Shown here: in pieces, positions 1 to 10,324 of the stretch
How the letters are laid out: each line of letters starts with the position of its first letter
Numbering within the stretch: the stretch's first letter is position 1
NCBI GenBank assembly: GCA_016647705.1
Contig: CM028334.1
Coordinates: forward strand, 15,050,402 to 15,114,401
Source of the DNA: Eucommia ulmoides
Lineage: Eukaryota > Streptophyta > Magnoliopsida > Garryales > Eucommiaceae
Length of the DNA stretch: 64,000 nt
Direction of reading: 5' to 3'
Made by a program: the position numbers and the translations under genes
The notes under the pieces: model-generated
Databases searched by the model: none
What the model was told of the DNA's origin: nothing
Seen by the model: the letters and a program-made list of their open reading frames with translations, nothing else

Positions 1-1213
1 TGATTGACCGTATTATTGAAGCGCAGAAGTCAGACGTTCAATTGAAAATAATTCGGGATGAAGTGAAAAATGGTCGCAGAGTTGACTATCATGTCAGGGT
101 TATTGATGAAGCTTTGATGTTTGGAAATAGGCTGTGCGTGCCTGATGACATCAATTTAAAAAGGGATATTTTGGAGGAAGTGCATAGCTCAGTGTACGCA
201 ATGCATCTAGGCAGTACCAAAATGTATCGCAATTTGCGAGAACATTATTGGTGGATCGGAATGAAACTGGAAATCACAGAATTCAGTGTCAGGTGTCTTG
301 TTTGTCAGCAAGTTAAGATTGAGCATCAACGTCCAAGTGAGTTATTGCAGCCTCTACCTATTCCAGAGTGGAAGTGGGAGCATATCACGATGGATTTCAT
401 TTTGGGATTACCCCGTACTCAAAAGGGGCATAATTCCATCTGGGTGATCGTTGATAGGCTTACCAAGTCTGGTAATTTTCTGGCCGTAAAGACGACGTAC
501 TCTCTTGATAAGTATGCCCAACTATACATTGATGAGATTGTTAGATTGCATGGTGCATTGGTTTCCATAGTGTCGGATAGAGATCCAAAATTTACTTCGA
601 GGTTCTGGCCGAGTCTCCAGACTGCCTTGGGTACGAAGCTGAAATTTAGCACCGCTTTCCATTCTCAGACAGACGGACAATCAGAGCGTACGATTCAGTT
701 GTTGGAAGATGTTGAGGGGATGTGTTTTGAAATTTCCTGGTAGCTAGGATGATCATTTGTCGTTGATGGAAATTGCCTAGAACAACAACTATCATTCGGT
801 AATCGAGATGGCCCCGTATAAAGCGTTGTATGGTAGGAGGTGTAGAACCCCAGTCTGTTGGACTGAGGTAGGGGAAAAGAAATTGTTGATGTCGGACATA
901 GCCTAGATGACAGCAAACAAAGTCAAGGTGATTCGAGAAAAATTAAAACTTTCTTAGAGTTGACAAAAGAGTTATGTAGACAAGTCCCAACGAGAGTTGG
1001 AATTCGAAATGGGGGATCATGTGTTTTTGCGTATTTCTCCGTGGAAGGGTATAATAAGGTTTGGGAAGAAAGAGAAGTTAAGTTCAAGGTACATCGAACC
1101 ATATAAAATTTTAGATCGGGTTGGCACGACAGCTTATAGACTTGCTTTGCCGCCAAAGTTATCTCGACTACATGACGTTTTTCATGTATCAATGCTCCGA
1201 AAATATATGTCTG
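1..1213 (+). pseudogene. Ty3/gypsy integrase, 3' part of pol, split by an insertion
   Basis: This is the integrase end of a chromovirus-like Ty3/gypsy pol, which inserts retrotransposon cDNA into the chromosome. One readable frame runs 42-743. It shows the HHCC zinc region (HSSVYAMH, then CLVCQQVK) and the catalytic D, D, E residues in VIVDRLTK, IVSDRDPKF and GQSERTIQ. At about 690 the frame shifts, and an in-frame TAG follows near 741. The C-terminal domain resumes at 997-1213 in another frame (SRYIEPYKILD, LHDVFHVSMLRKY). The whole stretch aligns with 60062-61275, and its missing end is found at 7706-7973. The start of the element lies left of the window. It cannot encode a working protein as it stands. 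Confidence 0.9.
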
Positions 1214-1506
1214 ATAACCCTAATATAGAGTTCTTAAGCTATCTTTGAGAGATCAAGGAGGAGATTCATCATTTGGGTAAAGATGAATCATTGGTGGAGA
1301 GATTAATAGCGACAGTAGACCGTTCCATTCTCAGATTTGATCGTTCTTCTCTTGTTTTTATCTTTGTAATTACTTTTCCACATCTAATGATGTTGAATCA
1401 CTCTTGTTTTGTATGGTATATGGCTAAGATCATGTAGTATTAGTTAAATGTTACTTAGGTGTTGTTAAAATCATGTAAATGCTAGTTTGAATGAATTAAT
1501 GTTTCT
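1214..1506. other. Unassigned segment at the left insertion junction
   Basis: The stretch lies between the gypsy integrase, which matches the other copy up to about 1213, and the repeat that starts at 1507. It therefore belongs to the insertion and not to the gypsy host. It has no match that I can see elsewhere in the window. The first 110 bases read as a short acidic peptide (EIKEEIHHLGKDESLVERL), but this has no start codon and no recognisable domain. Confidence 0.4.
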
Positions 1507-1889
1507 TGATACCCTGAGTTTCATTTCAAAAAAAAATTGCAATTGAGTTACCGTCCCCAGCTGGACTTTCGTGTGCCTAAGCATTTTTTACTAAAATTCC
1601 TCATAGACAAGGTATTTGGGCTCAAATGCTCAGTTGGATCAAGATCATGGCTTGAAGTCGGCTTCTCCTCTCTGTCCTTATCATTTTCAATATAAGCTCG
1701 ATCTCGGGATTGAGAATTAAGAATTCCAATCTTCTTCATCGTTTCTCGCACGGCTTAATCACACTAACACAATAAAACAAAAATAAAAATTAAAAATAAA
1801 ACAAAATAAATATCAGGATTAACATTCGACCACTTAGTCGCAATATCAACTTAAAATTCACACAATCCCCGGCAACAACGCCAAAAATT
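1507..1889 (-). mobile_element. Second copy of retroelement leader with tRNA-Asp primer site
   Basis: This segment is nearly identical to 5896-6277, the leader just inside the LTR of the same minus-strand element. It lies outside the left LTR (1890-3226), so the order read on the minus strand is LTR, internal, LTR, leader. That is a head-to-tail arrangement, not a simple element. Similarity to the other copy stops sharply at TTGATACCC in both places. Confidence 0.7.
1866..1883 (-). promoter_or_regulatory. Primer-binding site, tRNA-Asp type
   Basis: The plus strand reads TCCCCGGCAACAACGCCA, which differs by two bases from the 3' end of plant tRNA-Asp(GUC) including CCA. The primer site is therefore on the minus strand. 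It sits six bases from the LTR end at 1890, the spacing expected in Tat- and Athila-type Ty3/gypsy elements. Confidence 0.8.
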
Positions 1890-3226
1890 TGGTAGCGCTT
1901 GAAATTCGACGCTACTTACTCTCGCAAGTATACGAGGCCTAAGTTTTAATATAATGGATCTTTGAAGATTTCCCACAGAGTGTGAATAATTAAGTACCAC
2001 AATTTACGTAGTCTCATATTATCTTGAAGATTCAATTAATATTTTAAATTAAACTAATTAAAACTACTCCTAATGATTAATTCTAATTACACTAATTAAC
2101 TAGGGATTAATTTCATTCAATTAATACATATTTGACTTAGTTTAGTTATCAATAATAGTTATCATCACATCCAACAATCTCGGTGTCTATAACTTACTCG
2201 CTCCCTCTTCCGAGTGAAAAGCGAGCGAATACATGACTTCGCATTGACGTCGAAGTCCCCCTCGAACGCCTTTCCTAACACATAGACACGTGAGTCTTGA
2301 CCCAACCTCATGGATTACACACTCTCCAACTCCCTCCTGGGTTATTGGATCGTCGCGTTGTATTTAACCCTAGTCCGAATCCGGGGTTACCTCTCTCGAG
2401 TGTCAAATCCCGTATTCTCAATTTATCGTAACAAGCATAATAAACATGAAATAACAGTAAACACAATTGAAATTGGATAACAAACCATTTAAATAAATTA
2501 TATTCAACCAAAGAGATAGTTACATGAATTATATCTAACCCTAACTAATATCTAACTAAACTAACAAGATCTTAGCCATTACAATATTAAATCAAGAGGA
2601 GATCATCATCATTAATAATAAACATTAAGTACAAATATGGGAACAAGGAAATAAAAGCCAAATCTTAAAGTGGAGTAGTCCACTTTCGCCAAAGAACGAT
2701 CCTCCCGAGCTTTTTCTTCCCCATTGATGAACTTCCTCTTTTAACTCTTAAAGAATTAGCCAAAGATTACTTCCTAAAACTACTCTAATCTACTCCTAAA
2801 TTATCTAATCATATCTAAGGTGAAAAAGGCTCTCAAAACATCCAAGAGTATTAACCTGTTTGCTGTGTAGAGGATTTCGCCTAGGCGGTGGAATTTCCGC
2901 CTAGGCGGAGGTGATGTCGGTTAAGGTTTTGCTGCAACTTCACCTAGGCCGAGGAATTTCTGCCTAGGCCGAGGAGTTGCTCCAAAGTTTTTGCCTCAAC
3001 TTCGCCTAGGCTGAGGAATTTCCGGCTAGGCCGAGATTCTGCAATCTTGAAACCTTGTTCTTTATTATTTCTTCATCGTTTTCCTACCGTTTTCACTCGT
3101 TTGTCTCTTGTTTGCATCCCTACACCTGAATTACATAAAAACAAATTAAAATCAATTAAATATAACTAAAACACTTGAAAACTACCAAATCCGGTTTAGA
3201 AGTAGATAAGTATTTTACACCTATCA
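1890..3226 (-). repeat. LTR (left copy) of tRNA-Asp-primed element
   Basis: This 1,337-bp LTR is on the minus strand and pairs with 6278-7705. Read on the minus strand it begins TGATAGGTG and ends CTACCA. The same two ends bound the solo LTR at 53111-54390, which fixes the borders independently. A purine-rich GGAGGTATT lies just outside the minus-strand start (3227-3235), as expected of a polypurine tract. No coding capacity is seen. Confidence 0.85.
2874..3048. repeat. CCTAGG palindrome array in LTR
   Basis: Six copies of a 10-14 base word built on CCTAGG (two are the perfect palindrome CGCCTAGGCG; one has decayed to GCTAGG) alternate with GAATTTCC or GTTGC spacers. They sit as pairs about 22 bases apart. 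Similar arrays occur in the partner LTR, in the internal region and in the gypsy LTRs. Confidence 0.85.
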
Positions 3227-3857
3227 AATACCTCCGAACTTGAAATTTTGCTAGTCCTCGAGCAAAACACTAACACTAAACTAAACTAACTAATGAACTA
3301 ACTAACTAAAAATGAAAAAATTAAACACAAAAGAAGTAAATGCATGTAAATATAAAGTTCAATCGAAAGGACCAATTTGTTCCTCCCTCAATATCCCTAA
3401 ATCTAATCAAGTTCGGGAAATAACCCACATCAAGTGGTGTTCTAGAATTTCAATGATCAATATCAATAAAAACCATTCTATATCCATTTGAAGTGTGTGT
3501 GTGAGAACTCAAATGTATAACTACGCAGATACCGGATTGGATTATTCAATTGTTAAGTTCATAACGTATACCATTTATGGATTCAGGAAAACCATACGCT
3601 TGATTGGGCTCGACTATCCACTAATATAGGTTTGGATATTCACAGAGATCAATAGGGCTTGGTTTGGCTTTGGAGAATGACGGGTATCATAGGAATAGAA
3701 AATAGCAAATCGGTTTAATTGATCGATACCTGAGGTAAAATCGCTTGTTACTATCCTCTCTCATAACCCCACACATTTAAAGTACAACTCTGAATGAGAA
3801 TTAAAGATCCTTATATTCACTTGTCGAAAGAAAAGAAATTGAAAACTATATTCACAT

Positions 3858-3859
<2 letters not shown>

Positions 3860-3890
<31 letters not shown>
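3860..3890. repeat. 31-base poly-T run
   Basis: This is an uninterrupted run of T in the internal region of the minus-strand element. On the element's own strand it is poly-A. Confidence 0.95.
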
Positions 3891-3897
<7 letters not shown>

Positions 3898-3925
3898 CAT
3901 TCCTAAATTAATTCGAATTATTACA

Positions 3926-4066
3926 GTTTTAGGAGCGTGCAAAAAGAAGTTAGAGAAACACACCCTCAAACTTATTCAAATTTATAAAATTTTAGGAATA
4001 TACAAAAAGAAATGGTAGAAACACACTCCCAAACTTATTTTAGGAGCGTGTGAAAAGAAATACTAA
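3926..4066. repeat. Imperfect direct repeats, two to three units
   Basis: The words TTTTAGGAGCGTG, CAAAAAGAAA and AAACACAC-CTC-CAAACTTATT recur in the same order, about 60-70 bases apart. They form two full units and a partial third. Confidence 0.7.
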
Positions 4067-5435
4067 AGTGACAAGTGAATATACTAATACCAAGTCAATA
4101 AAAATTCATCCGAAACCCGACCACTCACTTGATTTCACTCAATTTGAAAATTCGTCTTAGCGACATTGGGTTAGGAAAAAATTAAATGAAAAGAGTATTT
4201 GAACGTTTTCAGAATTGATTACGTTATCGGCTTCGACAGAGGAAATAAAAGATGAAAATTTTCAGGTTAACTATAACGGTTCAAGCAAAAAAATGACGGC
4301 CCAAATCACGTCTCCGGAATTACCTTACCTAGGATTTCGCCTCAAGTTTCCCCCAAATCAAGTTCTAGATTCCTCTTTTTTGTCATAAACTTCATATTGA
4401 ATAATCAGCGTCTAATTGTTCAGATTATTATACATTAAGTCCGAATGTCGTGCGGTTTTAGGATAGAGATAATTTTTACGCAATTGACATGTTAAGCACA
4501 CAAAACACACATGAAAGGCATTACCCCCGACCTCAATATGCAATTAGGGGATAATTCTCATCATCGGGATTTGGCCCAAAGGAACTTAACAACTAAACAT
4601 GCAAATACAACTTCATACATACCCAATTCTAAACTAAATCTAATACTAACATACATACTAATTTAAAAACAATACATGTAAAAACAAGGATTAAACTAAA
4701 CAGGAAATTAAAAACTAAAACATTAATTAAAACAATAAAATACATACATAAACATAATTCTATACATCAAAAAGTTTTGCATTTTGTTCAAAAAAAAATT
4801 AAAAAAAAATGGCTCATCATTTTCTACAAAAAAAAAATCAAAATGGATGAACATCCACTATACTAACATCCATTCCGTCCCATCTAGGCCTGAACATGAC
4901 AGTGTTTAACTATAAATCACCGAACCCAAGAACATATAATATTCTTTTGGAAAAAAAATGGGTTTAAACACATACTTAGGGAATAAGACGTAGAAGTCTT
5001 ACCCCTTACCATTCATTGGGAGGAAATTCATCTCCACCACTATCACGTCGGAATGGAAATTGTAGCATTGCAAAATGTGTGGTGGTAATGTTGAAGCGGT
5101 CGCACATGAACCTGTGAATTTGATCTTGCGCACATACTAATCACAACGTTTCAACAAAATATGAACAATGTAACATGCAATTTGTTTCACACAATTTAAC
5201 AATCCATAGAAACCAAGTTATCCAAAATCCTAAAGTGATAAAGAAAATCGCGAAAATGGGGTTGACAATTGATTTGTGGTAGATGATTTGGGGTGGAAAT
5301 CACAATTTTGGGAAATGGAAGGATGATTTAAAACTATTGGAACAGAGAAGTTGAGAGGTTTTCGAAATTTGGAGGGTTGAAAGGCCGTTTTGCGAAGGGG
5401 AAGGGTTCTCTTTTAAAAATTGTCTGATGCTAATT

Positions 5436-5690
5436 CGCCTAAGCGATGGTTTTTTCACCTAGGCGAAGTAGCACCTTTTTGTTTAAAGACCTTTCTGACA
5501 TTTATTTTCCTAGGCGGTGGTTTCTCCACCTAGGCGAGTGAACGTCAGTGTGAAAATCATTTGGTTTTATTGTTAATCCTCCTAGGCGATGGTTTTTTTG
5601 CTTAGGCAAAGTTACGTCAGTATGAAAAACCCAGCCTACTGCCCCTTTTCCGCCTAAGCGGTGGTTTCTCCGCCTAGGCCAAATTACATC
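5436..5690. repeat. Paired CCTAGG-type palindromes, four pairs
   Basis: Four pairs share the pattern CCTA(A/G)GCG(G/A)TGG, TTTCTCC or TTTTTTC, (A/G)CCTAGGC. They are spaced about 60-70 bases apart in the internal region. Some members are decayed to CCTAAGC or CTTAGGC. Confidence 0.8.
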
Positions 5691-5895
5691 AGTGTGAATT
5701 TTGGCTAAATTTCATCATGTTTTCACAACTTTTCTCCACGTCACTTACTTCCACTTCCTTCCTTAAACGATCTTTAGTACAAACCACAACCCTAAATATC
5801 CAAACTCCTAAATTTAGTTTCGAACACGTTCCGAAGCCATGTCGACTTAAAAAAAGAATGAATAATAAATAAATAGTAGCAAAATTTGGGTAATT

Positions 5896-6277
5896 TGATA
5901 CCCTGAGTTCATTTCAAAAAAAAATTGCGCTTGAGTTACCGTCCCCAGCTGGACTTTCGTGTGGCTAAGCATTTTTTACCAAAATTCCCCATAGACAAGG
6001 TATTTGGGCTCAAATGCTCAGTTGAATCAAGATCATGGCTTGAAGTTGGCTTCTCCTCTCTGTCCTTATCATTTTCAATATAAGGTCGATCTCAGGATTG
6101 AGAATTAAAAATTCCAATCTTCTTTATCGTTTCTTGCACTGCTTAATCACACTAACACAAGAAAACAAAAATAAAAATTAAAAATAAAATAAAATAAATG
6201 TCAGGATTAATATTCAACCACTTAGTTGCAATATCAACTTAAAATTCACATAATCCCCGGCAACGACGCTAAAAACT
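5896..6277 (-). mobile_element. Leader of tRNA-Asp-primed element
   Basis: This is the sequence immediately inside the right-hand LTR on the minus strand, including the primer site at 6254-6271. It is duplicated at 1507-1889. Confidence 0.75.
6254..6271 (-). promoter_or_regulatory. Primer-binding site, tRNA-Asp type
   Basis: The plus strand reads TCCCCGGCAACGACGCTA, two mismatches from the tRNA-Asp 3' end. It lies six bases from the LTR border at 6278. This is the site that would prime minus-strand synthesis for this element. Confidence 0.8.
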
Positions 6278-7705
6278 TGGTAGCGCGTGAAATACACTAC
6301 TACTTATTCTCGCAAGTATATGAGATCTAAGTTTTAATATAATGGATCTTTGAAGATTTCCCACAGGAAAAGTGTGAATAATTAAGTACCGCAATTTACG
6401 TAGTCTCATATTATCCTGACAATTCAATTAATATTTTAAATTAAACTAATTAAAACTACTCCTAAGAATTAATTCTAATTACACTAATTAACTAGGGATC
6501 GATTTCATTCACTTAATACTATCTGGCTTAGTTTAGTTATCAATAACGATTATCATCACATCCAACAATCTCGGAATCTATAACTCACTCGCTCCCTTTT
6601 TTGAGTGAAAAGTGAGCGAATACATAACTTTGCATTGTCGCCGAAGTCCCCCTTGAACGCCTTTCCTAACACATAGACACGTGAGTCTTGACCCAACCTC
6701 ATGGATTGCACACTCTCCAACTCCTTCCTAGATTATTGGATCGTCGCGTTGTGTTTAACCCTAGTCCGAATCCGGAGTTACCTCTCTCGAGTGTCAAACC
6801 CGTTATTCTCGGTTTATCATAACAAGCATAATAAACGTGAAATAACAGTAAACACAATTGGAATTGGATAACAAACCATTTAAATAACTTATATTCAACC
6901 AAAGAAATAGTTACATGAATTATATCTAACCCTAACTAATATCTAACTAAACTAACATGATCTTAGCTATTACAATATTAAATCAAGAGGAGATCATTAT
7001 CATTAATAATAAACATTAAGTACATAGATGGGAACAAGGAAAGAAAGGCCAAATCTTAAAGTAGAGTAGTCCACTTTTGCCAAAGAACGATCCTCCCGAG
7101 CTTCCTCTTCCCCATTGATGAACCTTATCTTTTATCTCTTCAAGAATTAGCCAAGGATTACTTCCTAAAACTACTCTAATCTTCTCCTAAATTATCTAAT
7201 TCTATCTAAGGTTAAAAGGGCTCTCAAAACATCCAAGAGTATTAATGGAAATAAGGGGAAAATGGTTTTATAGGTGCAAGGTTTCAAAATATCTAAAAAC
7301 ATATGTTTGTTGTGCAGAGGATTTCGCCTAGGCGGAGGTAATGTCGGTTAAGGTTCTGGAGCAATTTAGCCTAGATCGAGGAATTTCCGCCTAGGCCGAG
7401 GAGCTGCTCCAAAGTTTCTGCCTCAACTTCACCTAGGCCGAGGAATTTCCGCCTAGGCCGAGGGACTTCTGCCTCAACTTTGCCTAGGCTGAGGAATTTT
7501 TGCCTATGCCGAGATTATGCAATCTTGAAACCTTATTCTTCATCATTTCTTCATCATTTTTCCACCGTTTTCGCTCGTTTGTCTCTTATTTACATCCCTA
7601 CACCTGAATTACGTAAAAACAAATTAAAAAGAAATTAAATATAACTAAAACACTCGAAAACTACCAAATTCGGTTTAGAAGTAGATAGGTATTTTACACC
7701 TATCA
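6278..7705 (-). repeat. LTR (right copy) of tRNA-Asp-primed element
   Basis: This 1,428-bp partner of 1890-3226 has the same TGATAGG start and CTACCA end on the minus strand. It carries about 60-70 extra bases near 7240-7310, which explains its greater length. It contains CCTAGG palindromes at 7325-7515. The base after 7705 returns directly to gypsy pol. Confidence 0.85.
7325..7515. repeat. CCTAGG palindrome array in right LTR
   Basis: Five CCTAGG words and variants (CCTAGATCG, CCTATGCC) alternate with GAGGAATTTCCG spacers, matching the array in the left LTR. The first unit has lost one member of the pair relative to the left LTR. Confidence 0.8.
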
Positions 7706-7973
7706 CTTGACCTTTCGTATGTGTTGACTTCGTAGCCGATTGAATTAGAAAAAGATTTGTCAAATGTACTTTGAGGAGCCAGTCCAGATTTTAGGATGTA
7801 AAGACCAGGTGTTGCGAACGGAAATGATTCTATTAGTGAAAGTGTTGTGGCGCAGTCATACCATGAAACAGGCGATGTGGGAGCGAGAGGACAAGATGAG
7901 GAAAAGATACACGTACTTGTTTGTCTAAGGTAATAAAAATTTTGGGACAAAATTTATTTTAGGAGGGAAGAAT
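7706..7973 (+). pseudogene. End of Ty3/gypsy pol and polypurine tract, second half
   Basis: This continues the gypsy pol interrupted at 1213. It aligns with 61276-61535, including the tail that reads like PLVKVLW and WERE in gypsy elements. AGGAGGGAAGAAT at 7961-7973 is the polypurine tract next to the LTR. Several frame breaks are present. Confidence 0.8.
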
Positions 7974-8825
7974 TGTAAGACTCCAATTTTAACCTGTACG
8001 CCATTTTAATTTCATTTTAGAGCATTTAGAAAACATTGCTGGGTAAAATTGTGTTAGTTAATATCCAAATTAAAAGTTATGGGACTAATTTCAAATTTAG
8101 AAACCTTGATTCTAAACTTGGAATGTAAATTGTCACTCAATTTATAAAAATTTAAATGTTAGGGGTGAAATTGCAATTTAAGAAAATTATAAACGATGAA
8201 TTAGACTAAAAAGGAGATTTAAAGAAGTTAGGGGGAGAAAGGAGTAATTAAACAAAATATTTTTTTTTATATAAACATATATATATATATATATATAAGT
8301 GTGGGTGTGTGATCGTGAGACCACCGGCAACAACAAGAGAGAGGAAATGAGGGGCGATGTGGCAATGTTAGATCCATTCTCAAACCACTTGATTGATGCA
8401 TATAAAAAAACCCATGTAGAATCATGATCTGAATGATCTCAAAAGGAGGAAGGAAATCAAAAGAAAATCAAATTCAGAAATCCAGAGAGAGAAAGAGCAA
8501 GAAATTAACGTGGCAAGCCATGAGATTGAGTTGATCCACCATCCTCATACATATATATATGTTCATGCATATAGTGATAAAAATAAAAAAAGAAACCCTC
8601 AAAGAAAAATCTGGAAACAGAGAAGAGAGAGAGGATCGGAGTGGGGGTCGTGGGACTATTCGTCATCGCCGGTAGGGGTGGTTATGTTCTGATCGGCTGA
8701 CAATTGTGGGAATGTATGGGTGTGTGTGCGTGTTATTCATCGTCGATGGTCGTTCGTGATCAGTGTCGTCGCCGCTTGTGTGTGTGTGTCGTTGCTTAGC
8801 CATTGCCTGTATGTGTGTGTTCAAA

Positions 8826-8861
<36 letters not shown>

Positions 8862-9184
8862 CTCTGATAATTTGCTGTGTGTAAGGGTATGGAAGTATTG
8901 TTAATAGTGTGTGAAGGTGTGTGCTGTTGTGTATGTGTGTATTGGTCGTTGAGGTGGGGTGGTGAAAGAGCTGCCAGTGTTAGTGAAGAAGGAAAGAGAG
9001 TGACGGTTGGTCTGATCGCAAACAGAGGCAAGACGAGGAATACGGTCGTTCGCCTAGGCAGTGAAGCATCAGAACGCAAAATAGAAAGAGAAGCGAATGT
9101 GTTCGCCTAGGCAGTGAGACGACGACCTAGGCGATGGCAAGTCAGTAATGAAACAAAGAAGAAGAAGAAACAGTTCGCTGAGAC
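7974..9184 (+). repeat. 3' LTR of left gypsy element, truncated
   Basis: It starts TGTAAGACTCC directly after the polypurine tract, matching the LTR starts at 54509 and 61536. Landmarks shared with those LTRs are a TA repeat near 8272-8297, a GAGAGAGAG leader-like stretch, a GT-rich tract, and a palindrome region with CGCCTAGGC at 9050-9140. The hairpin-array half of the LTR is missing. At about 9185 it gives way to another repeat. Confidence 0.75.
8773..8860. repeat. GT-rich microsatellite
   Basis: The tract holds interrupted GTGTGTGT runs, the longest at about 8829-8860. The apparent reading frames across it, such as the one with repeated His-Thr, are products of the repeat. Confidence 0.9.
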
Positions 9185-9640
9185 AGTGGTTGTTGTATTC
9201 AGTTTACATGTAACAATTTCGTGTGTAAATACTTATTAGATGTAACAAATATTACTGTATTTTGTAATATTTAATTAATTTGTGTGTAAAAATTTATTAG
9301 ATATAACAAAAATTAGACAAAATACATGTAATTAGTTACATGTAACTAAATGTATATAAATATATGTAATTAATATTAAACTAATTTTTGCATGTAATTT
9401 TTGTTAAATGTCACAAATATTACACATATATAGGTAATTATAACATATAACTAATAGTACATAAGTACATGTAACTAAAAATAAAGTATTTTATAATGGA
9501 CTCCAAAACCCATTACTAATTCATTCTTATACCTATGTAATAATTTAAGTTTAGAGAAAAACCCAATTAGTATATGGTAATTGTTTTCTATATAGTAACA
9601 TTTACATTTTTGATTCATTATGTTGTTGGTTCATTACTAA
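9185..9640. repeat. Dispersed 450-bp repeat, copy 1
   Basis: It matches 15309-15750 at roughly 90 percent by eye, from AGTGGTTGT to ATTCATTAT. It is A+T-rich, with many TTACATGTAACT words that are near-palindromic. No reading frame, poly-A tail, LTR ends or clear terminal inverted repeat is visible, so the class is unknown. Confidence 0.75.
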
Positions 9641-10273
9641 TTCATTCTATACCTATCGTCTTTATTTAATTTGGTGTTTGGATAGAAACAAGGGCGTGTG
9701 TGTATGCATGCATGAATCAACGAATTAAATTGAAGAACTAAGTTGACTTGAATGATGCATCATCATAATTGAGATTAACAGGTATGCCTGAATTAGTTGG
9801 GATTTGGTAGTTAGGCCTCGTGTCAATGTGTATAAATAAGAAAGGAATATGTACTTATATTTGGTAGATTGGCACTTTAATTGCCTGTTTATATCAATTT
9901 ATGGTCCATCCACTTTCATATATATCTTCATGATTATTGGGAAGGGGCCAAGGGGGGCACATACATTAATTGTCTTCACAACCACTTAATCAACCACTCA
10001 CTTCCCTGCTAATCCCTCCATAATCACTCATTTTAAAAAACCAAATTCGAGATTTATGGAGAAGTATTTCTCATTATCGGTGGACAGAAAGTGACAAATA
10101 AATGGAATAAAATAATAAGAAGTTCTTAAAACAAGAAAAAAATAGTATACGCAAACGGATAATAATAAATGGTAGAGCCGAGAGGATTCTTTCTATTTAG
10201 TGCAGCTGTTGTGATGTGCCTACGTGCTAAATATGCTTACCCTGTGATGTCAAACTCTTTCGAGATAGCAACC
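9641..10273. other. Spacer without recognised features
   Basis: This is A+T-rich sequence on both strands without a convincing coding region. A short GTGTGTGTATGCATGCATG tract lies at about 9696. Confidence 0.6.
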
Positions 10274-10324
10274 CTAAACCAACCAGTAAACCCCTTCATT
10301 AATTTTCATAATTCATACTCTTTA
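10274..10324. repeat. 50-bp direct repeat, left copy
   Basis: It begins CTAAACCAACCAGTAA and ends TTCATACTCTTTATC. It recurs at 11102-11153 with a few differences, flanking a copia LTR fragment. Confidence 0.85.

Larger units (their letters stand above)
3227..5895 (-). mobile_element. Non-coding internal region of tRNA-Asp-primed element
   Basis: There are 2.7 kb between the two LTRs with no reading frame resembling gag or pol on either strand. The element is therefore non-autonomous (LARD-like) or decayed. It contains a 31-base poly-T run, short direct repeats at 3926-4066 and a palindrome array at 5436-5690. Confidence 0.75.

Noticed and set aside
1505..1509. CTTGA at 1505-1509 and 7706-7710 as the target-site duplication of the nested element
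   Set aside because: The gypsy homology stops at about 1213, not at 1504, so the left junction cannot be at 1505. The match is probably chance.
1507..3226. Direct repeat 1507-3226 / 5896-7705 read as the LTR itself, with TGATA...TATCA ends
   Set aside because: The tRNA-Asp primer site lies inside that repeat, and the solo LTR at 53111-54390 independently supports ends at TGATAGG and CTACCA. I kept it as the alternative in the findings.
8663..9079. 138-codon minus-strand frame in the gypsy LTR
   Set aside because: It is produced by the GT microsatellite (Thr-His repeats) and is not conserved in the other two LTR copies.
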